Of a stretch of DNA of 64,000 nt, positions 18,901 to 26,824 are shown piece by piece; the first letter of the stretch is position 1, and each line of letters begins with the position of its first letter. Origin of the DNA: Bacteroidota bacterium (GTDB lineage Bacteria > Bacteroidota > Ignavibacteria > Tepidaquicellales > Tepidaquicellaceae); NCBI GenBank assembly GCA_018266845.1, contig JAFDZO010000029.1, positions 1 through 64,000 of the forward strand, given 5' to 3'. The notes below the pieces were generated by a model. It ran no database searches. It saw nothing but the letters and a program-made list of their open reading frames with translations, and was not told the origin of the DNA. The position numbers and the translations under genes were made by a program.

Positions 18901-18934
18901 TATTCCGTTTTTTATAAGCGTAAACAAAAATTAA
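15902..18934 (+). CDS. Periplasmic propeller sensor histidine kinase (Reg_prop/Y_Y_Y/HisKA_3)
   Basis: 1010 residues. Signal peptide MKLLLTIILLASSLFA. Residues about 25-680 are two-propeller Reg_prop repeats, each with the D-x-x-G-x-[IL]W-x-G/A-T core (for example DSRGFLWFGTMYGLYRYDG and DSENNVWAGTYTGLNKF). A Y_Y_Y domain (about 690-760) ends at the membrane segment around 765-785. The cytoplasmic kinase is of the NarX/DesK class: YHDELGHKL with phospho-His813, then a HATPase_c with NNALKYSGA and DDGTGFEYPSEYSGYGL. This resembles the periplasmic sensor half of Bacteroidota hybrid two-component systems but without fused receiver or AraC parts. Its regulator follows 6 nt later. Ligand unknown; often a glycan in relatives. 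Confidence 0.94.
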   Translation: MKLLLTIILLASSLFAEEYKIEKFDASGELPSNLVFKIYQDSRGFLWFGTMYGLYRYDGVSCISYRYNPFDSASIGNDDVISIFEDSKGYLWFGTYLGGVSRYDAAASAFTRFTHKENTNSICDNTVWAICEDKNGAIWFATQNGICKYENNLFTAYNNSSAPKVNTFYCIVADNENNLWAGGLRGGLLKFNSERTKFDTYKRNDASADSINGNVIRGLYCDKKGNLWIGMIQRGICMIKSEDIKQNIFRFNKQMFDSTNENAAGNSSIYQICENRKGEILFSSSGKIYSYKPDNKKFAQITLSQNTNTKGENLAMVSDYSGCLWVSSYENCLFKITKKDERFLNLSVTNNGSEFGNVRALYYDSLAKKIFAGSSSGILEYDEHSRKINKADFAGIDTQVNSICRDEKGNLYIGTENSLIKISSFGIEKKLIENTFVVKIITDGNSIIAGTSNGIYFINTASDDTIAYRNIPGDKNSLSENMVLSLYNDSENNVWAGTYTGLNKFNRDSKTFSHYTKELNDTASLSNNYVYSILQKDKDNLYIGTAGGLNILNLKSDKVYVAKENSISASVINSMVLIGEKLWMGTNRGLLQLDLKNFHAKNYTDYFESGVFNPGALLKTNSGDVLAGNKSGLVVFNPANINSDTIKPLISFGSIKIYDAKKNESLDLSRLDKLNLDYSQNNFEIDFALMDFNNPAGNQYEYKLEGADKEWILSGNKSSVFYSSLNPGKYELKIRGVNYDGVRSNDKSLMLTISPPFWRTFWFYLIAACAIFVLAFTLYSYRLKKNIRLALELERAKEEEREKWREQASIDYHDELGHKLTRISMYSRRALKKMNGHADELGSDINNIIETSNSLRMSARDLIWSLNPSEDSLYDFITRINLFADELFDNSGMAYHKCKNISEWKNIEMKMEVKRQLLFILKEGMNNALKYSGANNVRLELFKQNDSLSLILTDDGTGFEYPSEYSGYGLLNMKKRSTKAGFGLQIESSFNKGTKIEVNNIPFFISVNKN

Positions 18935-18940
18935 GGTTAA

Positions 18941-19558
18941 ATGCTTAAAGTAGTTTTAATAGAAGATGATAAGTTGATAAGAACTGAGCTTGAGCAAATG
19001 CTTAACAGTTCCGATACCTGCAAATGCGCAGGCTCGTTTATGAATTGCGAAACGGCTTTGAAAGAGTTGAAGTCAATCGAGCCGGATGTTATTCTTTTGG
19101 ATATTGAGCTGCCCGGTATGAGCGGAATTGAAGGTATAAAAAAAATAAAAGAGCTTCAGCCTGAATGTGATATTATTATGCTGACGGTTCATGAAGAATC
19201 GGAGTCAATATTTAACGCGCTGAAGAAAGGCGCAGTAGGTTATCTTGATAAAAGCGCATCGGAAGAAAAAATTCTTGAAGCGATTACAGATGTTTATAAC
19301 GGCGGAGCGCCGATGACTCCTCGCATTGCAAGAAAAGTTCTCGGTTCATTTAAAGAGAATGAAAGCTCGCTGCTAACGGATAGAGAAAAGGATGTTCTCG
19401 AGTCCCTTTGCGCGGGAAACTCCTATAAAGAAATTGCATTTAAGCTCAAGATTACCGTCGGTACTGTTCGCCACCACATAAAGAATATTTATGCAAAGCT
19501 TCATGTCCACTCAAAATCGGAAGCAGTTGCAAAAGCTTTAAAAGAGAAACTGGTTTAA
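18941..19558 (+). CDS. NarL/LuxR-type response regulator
   Basis: 205 residues. Receiver domain 1-120: acidic pocket Glu8-Asp9-Asp10, phospho-acceptor Asp54 in VILLDIELPGMSG, conserved Thr in MLTVHE, and Lys in GYLDKSAS. LuxR-type HTH from about 140: LTDREKDVLESLCAGNSYKEIAFKLKITVGTVRHHIKNIYAKLHVHSKSEAVA. It matches the HisKA_3 kinase class directly upstream, making a cognate pair. Candidate targets are the secreted FG-GAP protein and TPR protein immediately downstream (88-nt gap), by position only. Confidence 0.96.
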   Translation: MLKVVLIEDDKLIRTELEQMLNSSDTCKCAGSFMNCETALKELKSIEPDVILLDIELPGMSGIEGIKKIKELQPECDIIMLTVHEESESIFNALKKGAVGYLDKSASEEKILEAITDVYNGGAPMTPRIARKVLGSFKENESSLLTDREKDVLESLCAGNSYKEIAFKLKITVGTVRHHIKNIYAKLHVHSKSEAVAKALKEKLV

Positions 19559-19646
19559 GCTTTTGCCCCAAAATCCGTCCCCATACATATATGAGATGTT
19601 AAAGCATTCATCTTATCGGTAATTTTGTGATAAATAAAAATCACAA

Positions 19647-21455
19647 ATGAAAAAACCGTATTCAACTTTTTTTATTAAGCTCCTAATTCTATTAGTTTAT
19701 TTTTTTGTTTCCGGCAGCTCATCGGGGCAAACATTTTTAAAGATAACGGATGCAAGTAATCCTATTGCCTCTGACCCGGGGCATACAGCCGGCACCTATG
19801 TAGGTACTGCCTGGGTAGATATAGATAACGACGGGTGGCTTGACCTTTTTGTTTGCAGAAATGGTGTTTATAAAAATCTCCGTAATGGAAATTTTTCTAA
19901 GATTGCAACAGGGCTTGAGCTGAATAGCAACGTTCTCAGCACTACATGGGCTGATTATAACAACGATGGCTTTACGGATTGTTTTCTTGTTTCAACAACA
20001 GCTAGTAAATCTTTCCTTTATAAAAATAACGGAGACGGCTCGTTTACTAAAATCACAACCGGAGCGATTGCAGACTCTGCATACAATACCGGCTGGGGTT
20101 CTACGTGGGGAGATTACAACAATGACGGCTTTGTTGATTTAGTTATCGCTGCTGCAAATGGCTTTGGTGTGGTAAATCATCCTTCGCGTTTTTGGAAAAA
20201 TAACGGAGACGGCTCGTTTACAAAAATTGATACTACGCAGTTCACCATGCTAAATGCCCCATATACCTGTCCTTCTTTTTATGATTATGATCAGGACGGC
20301 GATATTGATTTATTCATAGGCAGCGGACCGGCTGGAAGTTTAGCAAGAGATTATAACTATAAAAATTTATTAAAAGAAACCGGAAACCCTTACCTGCAAA
20401 GAATAGATACTTCAATCATTGGTACAGATCCTGTTGACGGTCAGGTGTGGAATTTTATTGATTACGATAACGATGGCGATCTTGATGGTTTTCTTACAAA
20501 CTATTCAACCAGAAATAATTTGTATAGAAACGAAGGCAACGGATATTATGTAAAAATGACGGAGGCGCAGGTAGGTAATATTGTTAATGGAGGCAACGCA
20601 AATCTCACAAATCTTTGGGGCGATTTTGATAACGATGGTTTCATTGATTGCTTTGTAACTAAAGATAACAATAATCCCAGCAGATTTTATCATAATAATG
20701 GCAATGGCACGTTTACAAGTTTGGATACGATTTCAATTTGCGCAGGAGGAGGACCTCGTTTTGGGGCTACGGCAGGGGATTATAACAAAGATGGTAAACT
20801 GGATGTTTTTGTTTCTGGTATAACACAGTTCAAAGGGCTTTTTCTCAATATACATCCCAATGCAAATAAATGGGTTAACATAAAGTGTTCTGGAACAACT
20901 TCAAACCGCTCTGCTCTCGGAACCCGCATCAAAGCAAAAGCTGTCATTAACGGAACTCCTATGTGGCAGACGAGAGAGATAAATGCTGCAAACAGCTTTA
21001 ACTCTATGAATGCGCTCAATGTGCATTTCGGGTTTGGCGCAGCTTCCCAGATTGATTCACTCGTTGTAATGTGGCCCAGCGGTTTGAAGCAGACATTTAC
21101 AAATGTTACCCTTAATAATTTTTACAATTTAACTGAGGGAGGTTCTTTAACCTCTGAGGTAAAAACGGTGTCTTCTGAAATCCCGAATTCTATTTCATTA
21201 AAACAGAATTATCCAAATCCTTTTAATCCTTCTACAAAAATTCAGTTTACGATTAACAAATCTTCTGAAGTATCTCTCAAAGTTTTTGACGTGAACGGAA
21301 GAGAAGTAGCAGAGCTGCTGAAAGGAAATTACTCAGCCGGCACTTACGAAGCCGAGCTTGATGGAAATAAATACTCGTTATCAAGCGGAGTGTATTTTTA
21401 TACACTTTCTACAAGTGGATATTCTGAAACCAGAAAACTTAATTTAATAAAATAA
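19647..21455 (+). CDS. Secreted FG-GAP/UnbV protein with type IX sorting domain
   Basis: 602 residues. Signal peptide about 1-27. Seven integrin-like calcium-loop repeats D-x-D/N-x-D-G-x-x-D follow, e.g. WVDIDNDGWLDLFV, WADYNNDGFTDCFL, WGDYNNDGFVDLVI, FYDYDQDGDIDLFI, FIDYDNDGDLDGFL, WGDFDNDGFIDCFV and AGDYNKDGKLDVFV, forming a VCBS/FG-GAP propeller. Next is an ASPIC/UnbV module (about 410-490; HFGFGAASQIDSLVVMWPSG). From about 517 there is a T9SS sorting domain (KQNYPNPFNPSTKIQF ... SSGVYFYTLSTSG ... RKLNLIK). Surface protein; ligand or adhesion role unknown. The next ORF begins right at its stop (TAAATG), so they are co-translated. Confidence 0.92.
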   Translation: MKKPYSTFFIKLLILLVYFFVSGSSSGQTFLKITDASNPIASDPGHTAGTYVGTAWVDIDNDGWLDLFVCRNGVYKNLRNGNFSKIATGLELNSNVLSTTWADYNNDGFTDCFLVSTTASKSFLYKNNGDGSFTKITTGAIADSAYNTGWGSTWGDYNNDGFVDLVIAAANGFGVVNHPSRFWKNNGDGSFTKIDTTQFTMLNAPYTCPSFYDYDQDGDIDLFIGSGPAGSLARDYNYKNLLKETGNPYLQRIDTSIIGTDPVDGQVWNFIDYDNDGDLDGFLTNYSTRNNLYRNEGNGYYVKMTEAQVGNIVNGGNANLTNLWGDFDNDGFIDCFVTKDNNNPSRFYHNNGNGTFTSLDTISICAGGGPRFGATAGDYNKDGKLDVFVSGITQFKGLFLNIHPNANKWVNIKCSGTTSNRSALGTRIKAKAVINGTPMWQTREINAANSFNSMNALNVHFGFGAASQIDSLVVMWPSGLKQTFTNVTLNNFYNLTEGGSLTSEVKTVSSEIPNSISLKQNYPNPFNPSTKIQFTINKSSEVSLKVFDVNGREVAELLKGNYSAGTYEAELDGNKYSLSSGVYFYTLSTSGYSETRKLNLIK

Positions 21456-22364
21456 ATGAAGCAGGAATATTTCATTTTTCTCTCTGCCCTCTTTTTTTTA
21501 TTTGCGAATTTTAGTTATCCGCAAACGTCAATAGATGCTGATTTTAGAAAGAAAGCGAATGAGTATTTTATTAATTCTGACTGGGATAATGCGATAGAGA
21601 TGTATTCTAAAATCGTTTCTGTTGAAGATAAAAATATGAATGCATGGGCGCGTCTCTCATCATGCTACATAAATAAAAAAGATTACGAAAAAGCTTTTGA
21701 AACTCTTCAGCAAGGTTCATCTAAAGGGGATAATCCTTTTATTTGGTATAATCTTTCCTGTTTGTACGCGCGGAAAAACATCAAGGAAAAATCTCTTGAG
21801 GCGCTTAGAAAAGCAATTAATTCCGGTTATGCCGCCTCAGAAAATACTCTTAACGATGAAGATTTTAAGCAAATGAAAAACGATAAAGATTTTCTTGCTA
21901 TCATTGACGAGATGAAACGCGCTGAGTTTCCTTGCCGGTATAATGAAAGACTTAATGAGTTTGAGTTTTGGGTCGGTGAGTGGAATGTTTATACAACTTT
22001 AGGCAATAAAGCTGGCGAGAGCAAAATCGAAAAAATATTAAACGATTGTGTAATACTTGAAAACTGGACTAATGCAGGTGGCAGAAAGGGGAAAAGCTTT
22101 AACATGATAAACTCTAATACAGGCGACTGGGAGCAGACTTGGGTTGATGATTCAGGCAATACTACTGAATTTAAAAAAGGAAAGCTTGAAGGAAATGCGC
22201 TTTCATTAATGGCGGAAATAAAAGACGCGGAAAATAAAAAGCAGTACTACCGCATGACCTTTTTTAAAAATCCTGACGGAACAGTGAGACAGCTTGGAGA
22301 AACATCATACGATAATAAAGAGTGGCAGGTCAGCTATGACTTGCTCTATAAAAGAAAAAATTAA
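21456..22364 (+). CDS. Secreted TPR protein with C-terminal beta domain
   Basis: 302 residues. Signal peptide about 1-22 (FIFLSALFFLFANFSYPQ). Residues 27-145 are about three TPR units ending in the 'LNDEDFKQMKNDKDFLAII' pattern that follows TPRs in many such proteins. The C-terminal part (about 160-300) starts NEFEFWVGEWNVY and continues with beta strands and a TWVDDSGN turn; this 'FWVGEW' module occurs in several exported Bacteroidota proteins and resembles DUF1579-like lipocalin folds by eye. Function not known. It abuts the stop of the T9SS gene and precedes a strong terminator. Confidence 0.82.
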   Translation: MKQEYFIFLSALFFLFANFSYPQTSIDADFRKKANEYFINSDWDNAIEMYSKIVSVEDKNMNAWARLSSCYINKKDYEKAFETLQQGSSKGDNPFIWYNLSCLYARKNIKEKSLEALRKAINSGYAASENTLNDEDFKQMKNDKDFLAIIDEMKRAEFPCRYNERLNEFEFWVGEWNVYTTLGNKAGESKIEKILNDCVILENWTNAGGRKGKSFNMINSNTGDWEQTWVDDSGNTTEFKKGKLEGNALSLMAEIKDAENKKQYYRMTFFKNPDGTVRQLGETSYDNKEWQVSYDLLYKRKN

Positions 22365-22455
22365 ACCGGCAAGGTGATGAATGCCGTTCTGCTCTAATAA
22401 GGAGAAGCAGAGCGGCGTTCAATTTTTAACAGTGCTTTTTTTGTTTTCCATTTCT

Positions 22456-22502
22456 AAAAAACAAAACCCCGTAAGAAATAATCTCGCGGGGTTTTGTTTT
22501 TT
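22456..22502. terminator. Bidirectional intrinsic terminator
   Basis: Stem AAAAACAAAACCCCG (to 22471), 15-nt loop, and CGGGGTTTTGTTTTT (from 22487): a 15-16 bp stem with A-tract on one side and T-tract on the other. It would end both the rightward TPR gene (stop 22364) and leftward nuoJ (stop 22526). A second hairpin precedes it at 22383-22416 (GCCGTTCTGCT with AGCAGAGCGGC, one mismatch). Confidence 0.92.
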
Positions 22503-22525
22503 AAAAAATCGTATTGTAAAAACTT

Positions 22526-23044
22526 TTACTCGAATCTCTTTTTTGCTAAAACAACTGCTCCTATAATGCCTGCAATCAGCAGGAACGATGCCAGCTCAAA
22601 CGGCAGTGAGTAGGTAGTGGTAAGCTCTTTACCGAGCGCCTCCGCTGTTCCAATATTAATCGCATTCTCACTTATCTTGTCGAACTTTCCATAAAATCCG
22701 GCAAACACTGTAAATCCCAAAAGGGACATCAATAATAGAGAAAGAAGCAAAGCGGTAATTTTTTTGTAACCCAGCACTTCTTTCAGGCTTTTCTCATCAC
22801 CAAGGTTCAAAAGCATAATAACGAAAAGGAACAACACCATAATCGCGCCCATATATACAAGCACCTGTATAATTGCGATAAATTGAGCTCTTAATAAAAG
22901 ATAAATCCCTGAAGTTGTAAAGAAATTTAAAATCAAAAAAAGCGCGCTATTGATAGGGCTTCTGCGGGTAATCATCATAATTGCTGAAAATACAGCAAGT
23001 ACTGCGAGACTGTAAAACAGAAAAGTTTCTAAATTAAATGACAT
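22526..23044 (-). CDS. nuoJ: NADH-quinone oxidoreductase subunit J
   Basis: 172 residues from the ATG at 23044 (MSFNLETFLFYSLAVLAVFS); an upstream in-frame ATG at 23140 would add 32 atypical residues and is rejected. Five membrane segments, with family motif ALFLILNFFTTSGIYLLLRAQFIAIIQVLVYMGAIMVLFLFVIMLLNL in TM2-TM3, including the conserved VYMGAIMVLF pi-bulge region. NuoJ is a membrane-arm subunit of proton-pumping complex I. It is alone here: no nuoI, nuoK or other membrane-arm gene adjoins, and the window's nuoG is 7.6 kb away on the other strand, so the complex I genes are scattered. Ends at a strong terminator. Confidence 0.93.
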   Translation of the reverse strand: MSFNLETFLFYSLAVLAVFSAIMMITRRSPINSALFLILNFFTTSGIYLLLRAQFIAIIQVLVYMGAIMVLFLFVIMLLNLGDEKSLKEVLGYKKITALLLSLLLMSLLGFTVFAGFYGKFDKISENAINIGTAEALGKELTTTYSLPFELASFLLIAGIIGAVVLAKKRFE

Positions 23045-23122
23045 ATAGAATTGTAAAGCATAAATATACTCTTTATAAAGTAAAATAGTAATTACAAATT
23101 TTGGGAGAATTTTGCGTAAGAA

Positions 23123-23239
23123 TTTACCGCAAAGAGGCAAAGAAATAAGCTAAGAGCGCAAAGAAATATTTTAATTTTTGAAAAATAAGATTTTTATTAC
23201 TTAGCGTTCTTGGCAAAATCTTCGCTTCTTTGCGGTAAA
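23123..23239. repeat. 117-bp imperfect palindrome (TTTACCGCAAAG arms)
   Basis: TTTACCGCAAAG at 23123-23134 is the exact inverse of CTTTGCGGTAAA at 23228-23239. Inner copies of the unit (GGCAAAG, GCTAAGAGCGCAAAG on the left; CTTAGCGTTCTTGGC on the right) also pair imperfectly. The centre is AT-rich. It fills most of the divergent gap between nuoJ and the TPR gene (23045-23330). Same architecture as 14616-14674 and 47382-47475. No open frame inside. Confidence 0.8.
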
Positions 23240-23330
23240 ACCCTTAAGGAATTTTCTTTTGCGTTATTCCGTTATATTAATACAATTCCTTATTCGTTGA
23301 ATATGCTCTTCAATAAAAGTATTTTAAAGA

Positions 23331-25001
23331 ATGTATAAAATTTTCGCTCTCGTTTTATTTCTTCTCACAGTTACAGATAGCTTTGCCTTGAGTGTTCAGG
23401 AAGACACAACCTCAAACAAAAGAAAAGCCGAAATGCTTTTCATTGAAGGAAAAACCTTCGAGCTGAAAAATAATTTTCTCGGCGCGATTGAAAACTACAA
23501 GACAGCTCTTCAATATGATAAAGCAGCGGGTATTTATTATGCTTTAGGAAGCCTGTACTATTATCTCGGCAAGTACGAAGATGCTGCCCAATATATTAAA
23601 AAGTCTCTCGAAGTTTCTCCCCAAAACGCCGAATACCTTGAACGGCTTTCCCAGACTTATATAGGATTGAATGATTATCAAAAAGCTGCCGAAACCATTG
23701 AGAAAATTATGACAATTGATTCTAATTATACTTACGGACTTTATACGCTTGCGCGCTTGTATCAGGAACTGAAAATGCCTTCGCGCGCTATTACAATTTA
23801 TGAAAAAATTACGGATAAAATCGGTTATGATTATGAAGTGCTTAGAAAGATGTATGACATATACGCCGGATTTAAAGAAATGGATAAAGCTACGGAAGCC
23901 CTTGAAGCAATACTAAAGCTTAATCCGTATAACTCCGAAATAAAATCGCTTCTAGCTGCGCACTATAGGGAAATCGGCAGGCTTGATGAAGCTGAAAAAA
24001 TGTATGAAGAGGTTTTTGCTTTAAACCCCAAAGACAAAAATGTTCAGGCAGAGCTTATAAAAATTTATTTTCAGAAAAACGATAACGATAAGGGCTTTAA
24101 AAAATTCAGCCAGCTTCTGGGAAAAGATTCGCTTGACTATTATGAGAAAGTTCAGGTTGGTGAAGTTTATTACCGCTTAATCAGTCAGGATAAAGGCGCG
24201 CTGGATATTACCACGAATATTTTTACAAGTTTGAATACTGACTATCCGGCAGAGTGGATTCCATATTACTATCTTGGCGCGATTGACATGGTGAATAAAA
24301 ATGAAGAAGCCTCAAAAGATAAATTCAACAAAGCTCTTCAGTATGGAGATACTTCACGTCAGGTTTATTTGCTTGTCGGAGTTTCGTATTTTCAAAGAAA
24401 TAAAATTACCGATGCCAGATCTGCGCTGAAAAAGGGCTTGGAAAAATTTCCCGACGATTTTGATTTCTTAAACCTGCTCGGAAATATCGAGCAGCAGCTT
24501 GGGAATGCTTCGGATGCTCTTCTTTATTATGAAAAGGCAAGAGAGCAGAATCCCGATGACGTAAACAATCTTGTAGCGCTTGCAGGAATGTATGAAAATT
24601 TTAAGAGGTATAAAGAGTCGAATGATGCCTACGAAAAAGTATTGAGCATTGACCCCGATAACGCGTTAGCTCTTAATAACTATGCTTATTATTTATCTGT
24701 CAGAGGGGAGCGCCTTGAATACGCTTTGAAGATGTCGAAAAAATCATTGGAGAATAATTCGGAAAATGCCTCATATCTGGATACATACGGCTGGATATTA
24801 TATAAAATGGGAAAGTATCCCGATGCGAGAGATTATATTTTAAAATCGCTGAAGGTAAATCCAAACTCCGCAGTTGTGAATGACCACCTCGGCGATGTTT
24901 ACGATGCAATGAATGACAGGACAAATGCTTTCAAGTATTGGAAGAAAGCAAATGAACTTGACCCAAACAATCCTGATTATAAAAGTAAAATTCAGAAATA
25001 A
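23331..25001 (+). CDS. Exported tetratricopeptide-repeat protein
   Basis: 556 residues. Signal peptide about 1-20 (IFALVLFLLTVTDSFA). The mature protein is about fourteen TPR units in a row (e.g. AGIYYALGSLYYYLGKYEDAAQYIKKSLEVSPQN, ALALNNYAYYLSVRGERLEYALKMSKKSLENN, and a final NDHLGDVYDAMNDRTNAFKYWKKANELDP). No catalytic domain. The arrangement with 'NNYAYYLS...YLDTYGWILYKMGKYPDARDYI' near the C-terminus matches BamD/NlpI-like or general periplasmic TPR scaffolds, but the role is not known. trxB starts 16 nt after the stop. Confidence 0.88.
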   Translation: MYKIFALVLFLLTVTDSFALSVQEDTTSNKRKAEMLFIEGKTFELKNNFLGAIENYKTALQYDKAAGIYYALGSLYYYLGKYEDAAQYIKKSLEVSPQNAEYLERLSQTYIGLNDYQKAAETIEKIMTIDSNYTYGLYTLARLYQELKMPSRAITIYEKITDKIGYDYEVLRKMYDIYAGFKEMDKATEALEAILKLNPYNSEIKSLLAAHYREIGRLDEAEKMYEEVFALNPKDKNVQAELIKIYFQKNDNDKGFKKFSQLLGKDSLDYYEKVQVGEVYYRLISQDKGALDITTNIFTSLNTDYPAEWIPYYYLGAIDMVNKNEEASKDKFNKALQYGDTSRQVYLLVGVSYFQRNKITDARSALKKGLEKFPDDFDFLNLLGNIEQQLGNASDALLYYEKAREQNPDDVNNLVALAGMYENFKRYKESNDAYEKVLSIDPDNALALNNYAYYLSVRGERLEYALKMSKKSLENNSENASYLDTYGWILYKMGKYPDARDYILKSLKVNPNSAVVNDHLGDVYDAMNDRTNAFKYWKKANELDPNNPDYKSKIQK

Positions 25002-25017
25002 TTTCTAAAAAAATAAA

Positions 25018-25965
25018 ATGTCAAATCATCACAAAGTAATAGTTATAGGTTCAGGTCCTGCAGGATTCACTGCAGCGTTATACACAGGAAGAGCAAATTT
25101 AAACCCTATCATATTTGAAGGGCATCAGCCTGGCGGGCAGCTGATGATAACAACTGAAGTAGAAAATTATCCGGGCTTTGAGCACGGAATACAGGGACCG
25201 GAGCTGATGGACGTAATGCGCAAGCAGGTGCACAGGTTCGGCGCGAAGTCAATTTACAAATTCATTACAAAAGTAGATTTTTCCGAAAAGCCCTTCAAGA
25301 TGTGGACGGACGATAACGAACTTTACACATCCGATACAGTTATCGTTGCTACAGGCGCGGCAGCAAAGCTGCTGGGGCTTGAAAGCGAAAAGAAATTTAT
25401 GGGCTTCGGCGTTTCTGCCTGCGCTACGTGCGACGGATTCTTTTTCAGAAATCAACGGGTAATTGTTGTCGGGGGCGGAGATACTGCAATGGAAGAGGCA
25501 AACTATCTTACCAGACACGCGTCGGAAGTTACAGTCATTCATAGGAGAGATACGTTCAGAGCTTCAAAAATTATGTTCGATAGAGCAAAGGCAAATCCGA
25601 AAATAAAATTTATGACGGATACAGTCATTGATGAAGTTTATGGCACTGAAGAGGAGTTTAAAAAAGTTGTTGAGGGAGTGAAGCTGAGAAATTTAAAGAC
25701 AAATGAAGTAACAGATTTCCCTGTAGAAGGTGTATTTATAGCAATCGGTCATCAGCCGAACACAGGTATCTTCAAAGGAATTCTTGATATGGATGAAACC
25801 GGCTACCTGATTACAAAGAAAGCCACTTCGGAGACAAACATTCCGGGAGTTTTTGCATGCGGTGATGCTCAGGACAGCTATTACCGCCAGGCAATTACCG
25901 CTGCCGGAACAGGCTGCATGGCTGCCATTGATGCGGAGAGATACCTCGAAGCAATGAATGAATAG
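25018..25965 (+). CDS. trxB: Thioredoxin-disulfide reductase
   Basis: 315 residues, standard length. Reduces thioredoxin with NADPH through FAD. N-terminal FAD motif VIVIGSGPAGFTAALYTGRA, then GGQLMITTEVENYPGF. The redox-active pair is in SACATCDGFFF, and the NADPH Rossmann motif is VIVVGGGDTAMEEA with HRRDTFRAS for the 2'-phosphate. C-terminal FAD contact GVFACGDAQDSYYRQAITAAGTGCMAA. Cytoplasmic. The following nucleotidyltransferase gene starts only 2 nt after its stop. Confidence 0.97.
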   Translation: MSNHHKVIVIGSGPAGFTAALYTGRANLNPIIFEGHQPGGQLMITTEVENYPGFEHGIQGPELMDVMRKQVHRFGAKSIYKFITKVDFSEKPFKMWTDDNELYTSDTVIVATGAAAKLLGLESEKKFMGFGVSACATCDGFFFRNQRVIVVGGGDTAMEEANYLTRHASEVTVIHRRDTFRASKIMFDRAKANPKIKFMTDTVIDEVYGTEEEFKKVVEGVKLRNLKTNEVTDFPVEGVFIAIGHQPNTGIFKGILDMDETGYLITKKATSETNIPGVFACGDAQDSYYRQAITAAGTGCMAAIDAERYLEAMNE

Positions 25966-25967
25966 AA

Positions 25968-26513
25968 ATGGAAAACTCACAGTTAATAGTGTTACAAGAC
26001 GTTGCAGATAGACTAGCATCTATCAATGTTGACTATATGCTTACGGGTTCTGTCGCAGGATTTATTTATTCCATGCCAAGAATGACCAGAGATATAGACA
26101 TTGTTATAAAAATATTTTGGGCTAATAAAGATAAAATAATAAACGCTTTCAAAAATGATTATGGTGTTTCGGAAGAAGATGTTGACTTTGCTTTGAATCA
26201 TAACTTAATGTTCAATTTTTTTCATAATCAAACTAAAGCAAAGGTTGATTTCATTGTTCAAAAAAGAACAGAATATAGATTAATTGAATTTAACAGAAGA
26301 GTTTTTATGGAATCTGAAAACTTTAGGGGGTATGTAGTTTCCAAAGAAGACTTAATTATTTCTAAGGTTGACTGGGCAAAAGATTCTCTTTCGGAACAAC
26401 AGCAAATAGATATACAATATTTACTGAAAACAGGTGTTGATGAGAAGTATTTACATCATTGGTTAAATGAATTAAACTTATCAGAAATTTTTAATAAGTT
26501 AGCTTATGAATGA
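25968..26513 (+). CDS. Nucleotidyltransferase-fold protein (AbiEii/DUF6036-like)
   Basis: 181 residues. The pol-beta nucleotidyltransferase core is visible: VDYMLTGSVAGFIYSMPRMTRDIDIVI supplies the GS helix and the metal-binding D-x-D pair in RDIDIVI, and AKVDFIV supplies the third strand acid. The C-terminal part VVSKEDLIISKVDWAKDSLSEQQQIDIQYLL is typical of stand-alone 'nucleotidyltransferase' proteins in toxin-antitoxin or Abi-like pairs. It overlaps the next small gene by 8 bp. Codons are more AT-rich than in trxB, suggesting an acquired two-gene insert behind trxB. Target (tRNA, protein or small molecule) unknown. Confidence 0.82.
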   Translation: MENSQLIVLQDVADRLASINVDYMLTGSVAGFIYSMPRMTRDIDIVIKIFWANKDKIINAFKNDYGVSEEDVDFALNHNLMFNFFHNQTKAKVDFIVQKRTEYRLIEFNRRVFMESENFRGYVVSKEDLIISKVDWAKDSLSEQQQIDIQYLLKTGVDEKYLHHWLNELNLSEIFNKLAYE

Positions 26514-26763
26514 TACATTACCGCACATACAAAAAAGATATGAAGAAATACTGATGGCACTACCATGGAGTGAGCGCTTAAGAATGGGAACAGAAATGTT
26601 TGATAGTGGTTTGGCATTGCTGCAAATAGGGTTGCCTAAAGATTTAAATAATAAAGAGAAAGAGTTAGAAATTTTTAAGAGAATGTACCAACATGATTTT
26701 ACTCCTGATAAACTTGAAATGTGGTTAAAGAAATACAAAGACTATTTAGACTCAACAGAATAA
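26506..26763 (+). CDS. Small helical partner of the nucleotidyltransferase
   Basis: 85 residues, overlapping the upstream nucleotidyltransferase by 8 bp. Predicted mostly helical: HIQKRYEEILMALPWSERLRMGTEMFDSGLALLQIGLP, then a charged helix. The 'SERLRMGxxMFD' stretch recurs in small proteins found beside stand-alone nucleotidyltransferases. I infer a partner or antidote role from the overlap; there is no DNA-binding motif. Not a recognised Pfam family to me. A small hairpin (CCGC-TTTA-GCGG, 26777-26788) follows before the dioxygenase gene. Confidence 0.75.
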   Translation: MNDTLPHIQKRYEEILMALPWSERLRMGTEMFDSGLALLQIGLPKDLNNKEKELEIFKRMYQHDFTPDKLEMWLKKYKDYLDSTE

Positions 26764-26824
26764 AAATTTACTAGTACCGCTTTAGCGGGATTGGTTATTA
26801 TTTACAAATCATTAAATAAAGAAA

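Noticed and set aside
22381-22566. 61-residue ORF on the + strand
   Set aside because: Reads through the bidirectional terminator stem into antisense nuoJ.
22526-23140. Longer NuoJ start at 23140
   Set aside because: The extra 32 residues are basic/aromatic and unlike NuoJ; ATG at 23044 fits the family.
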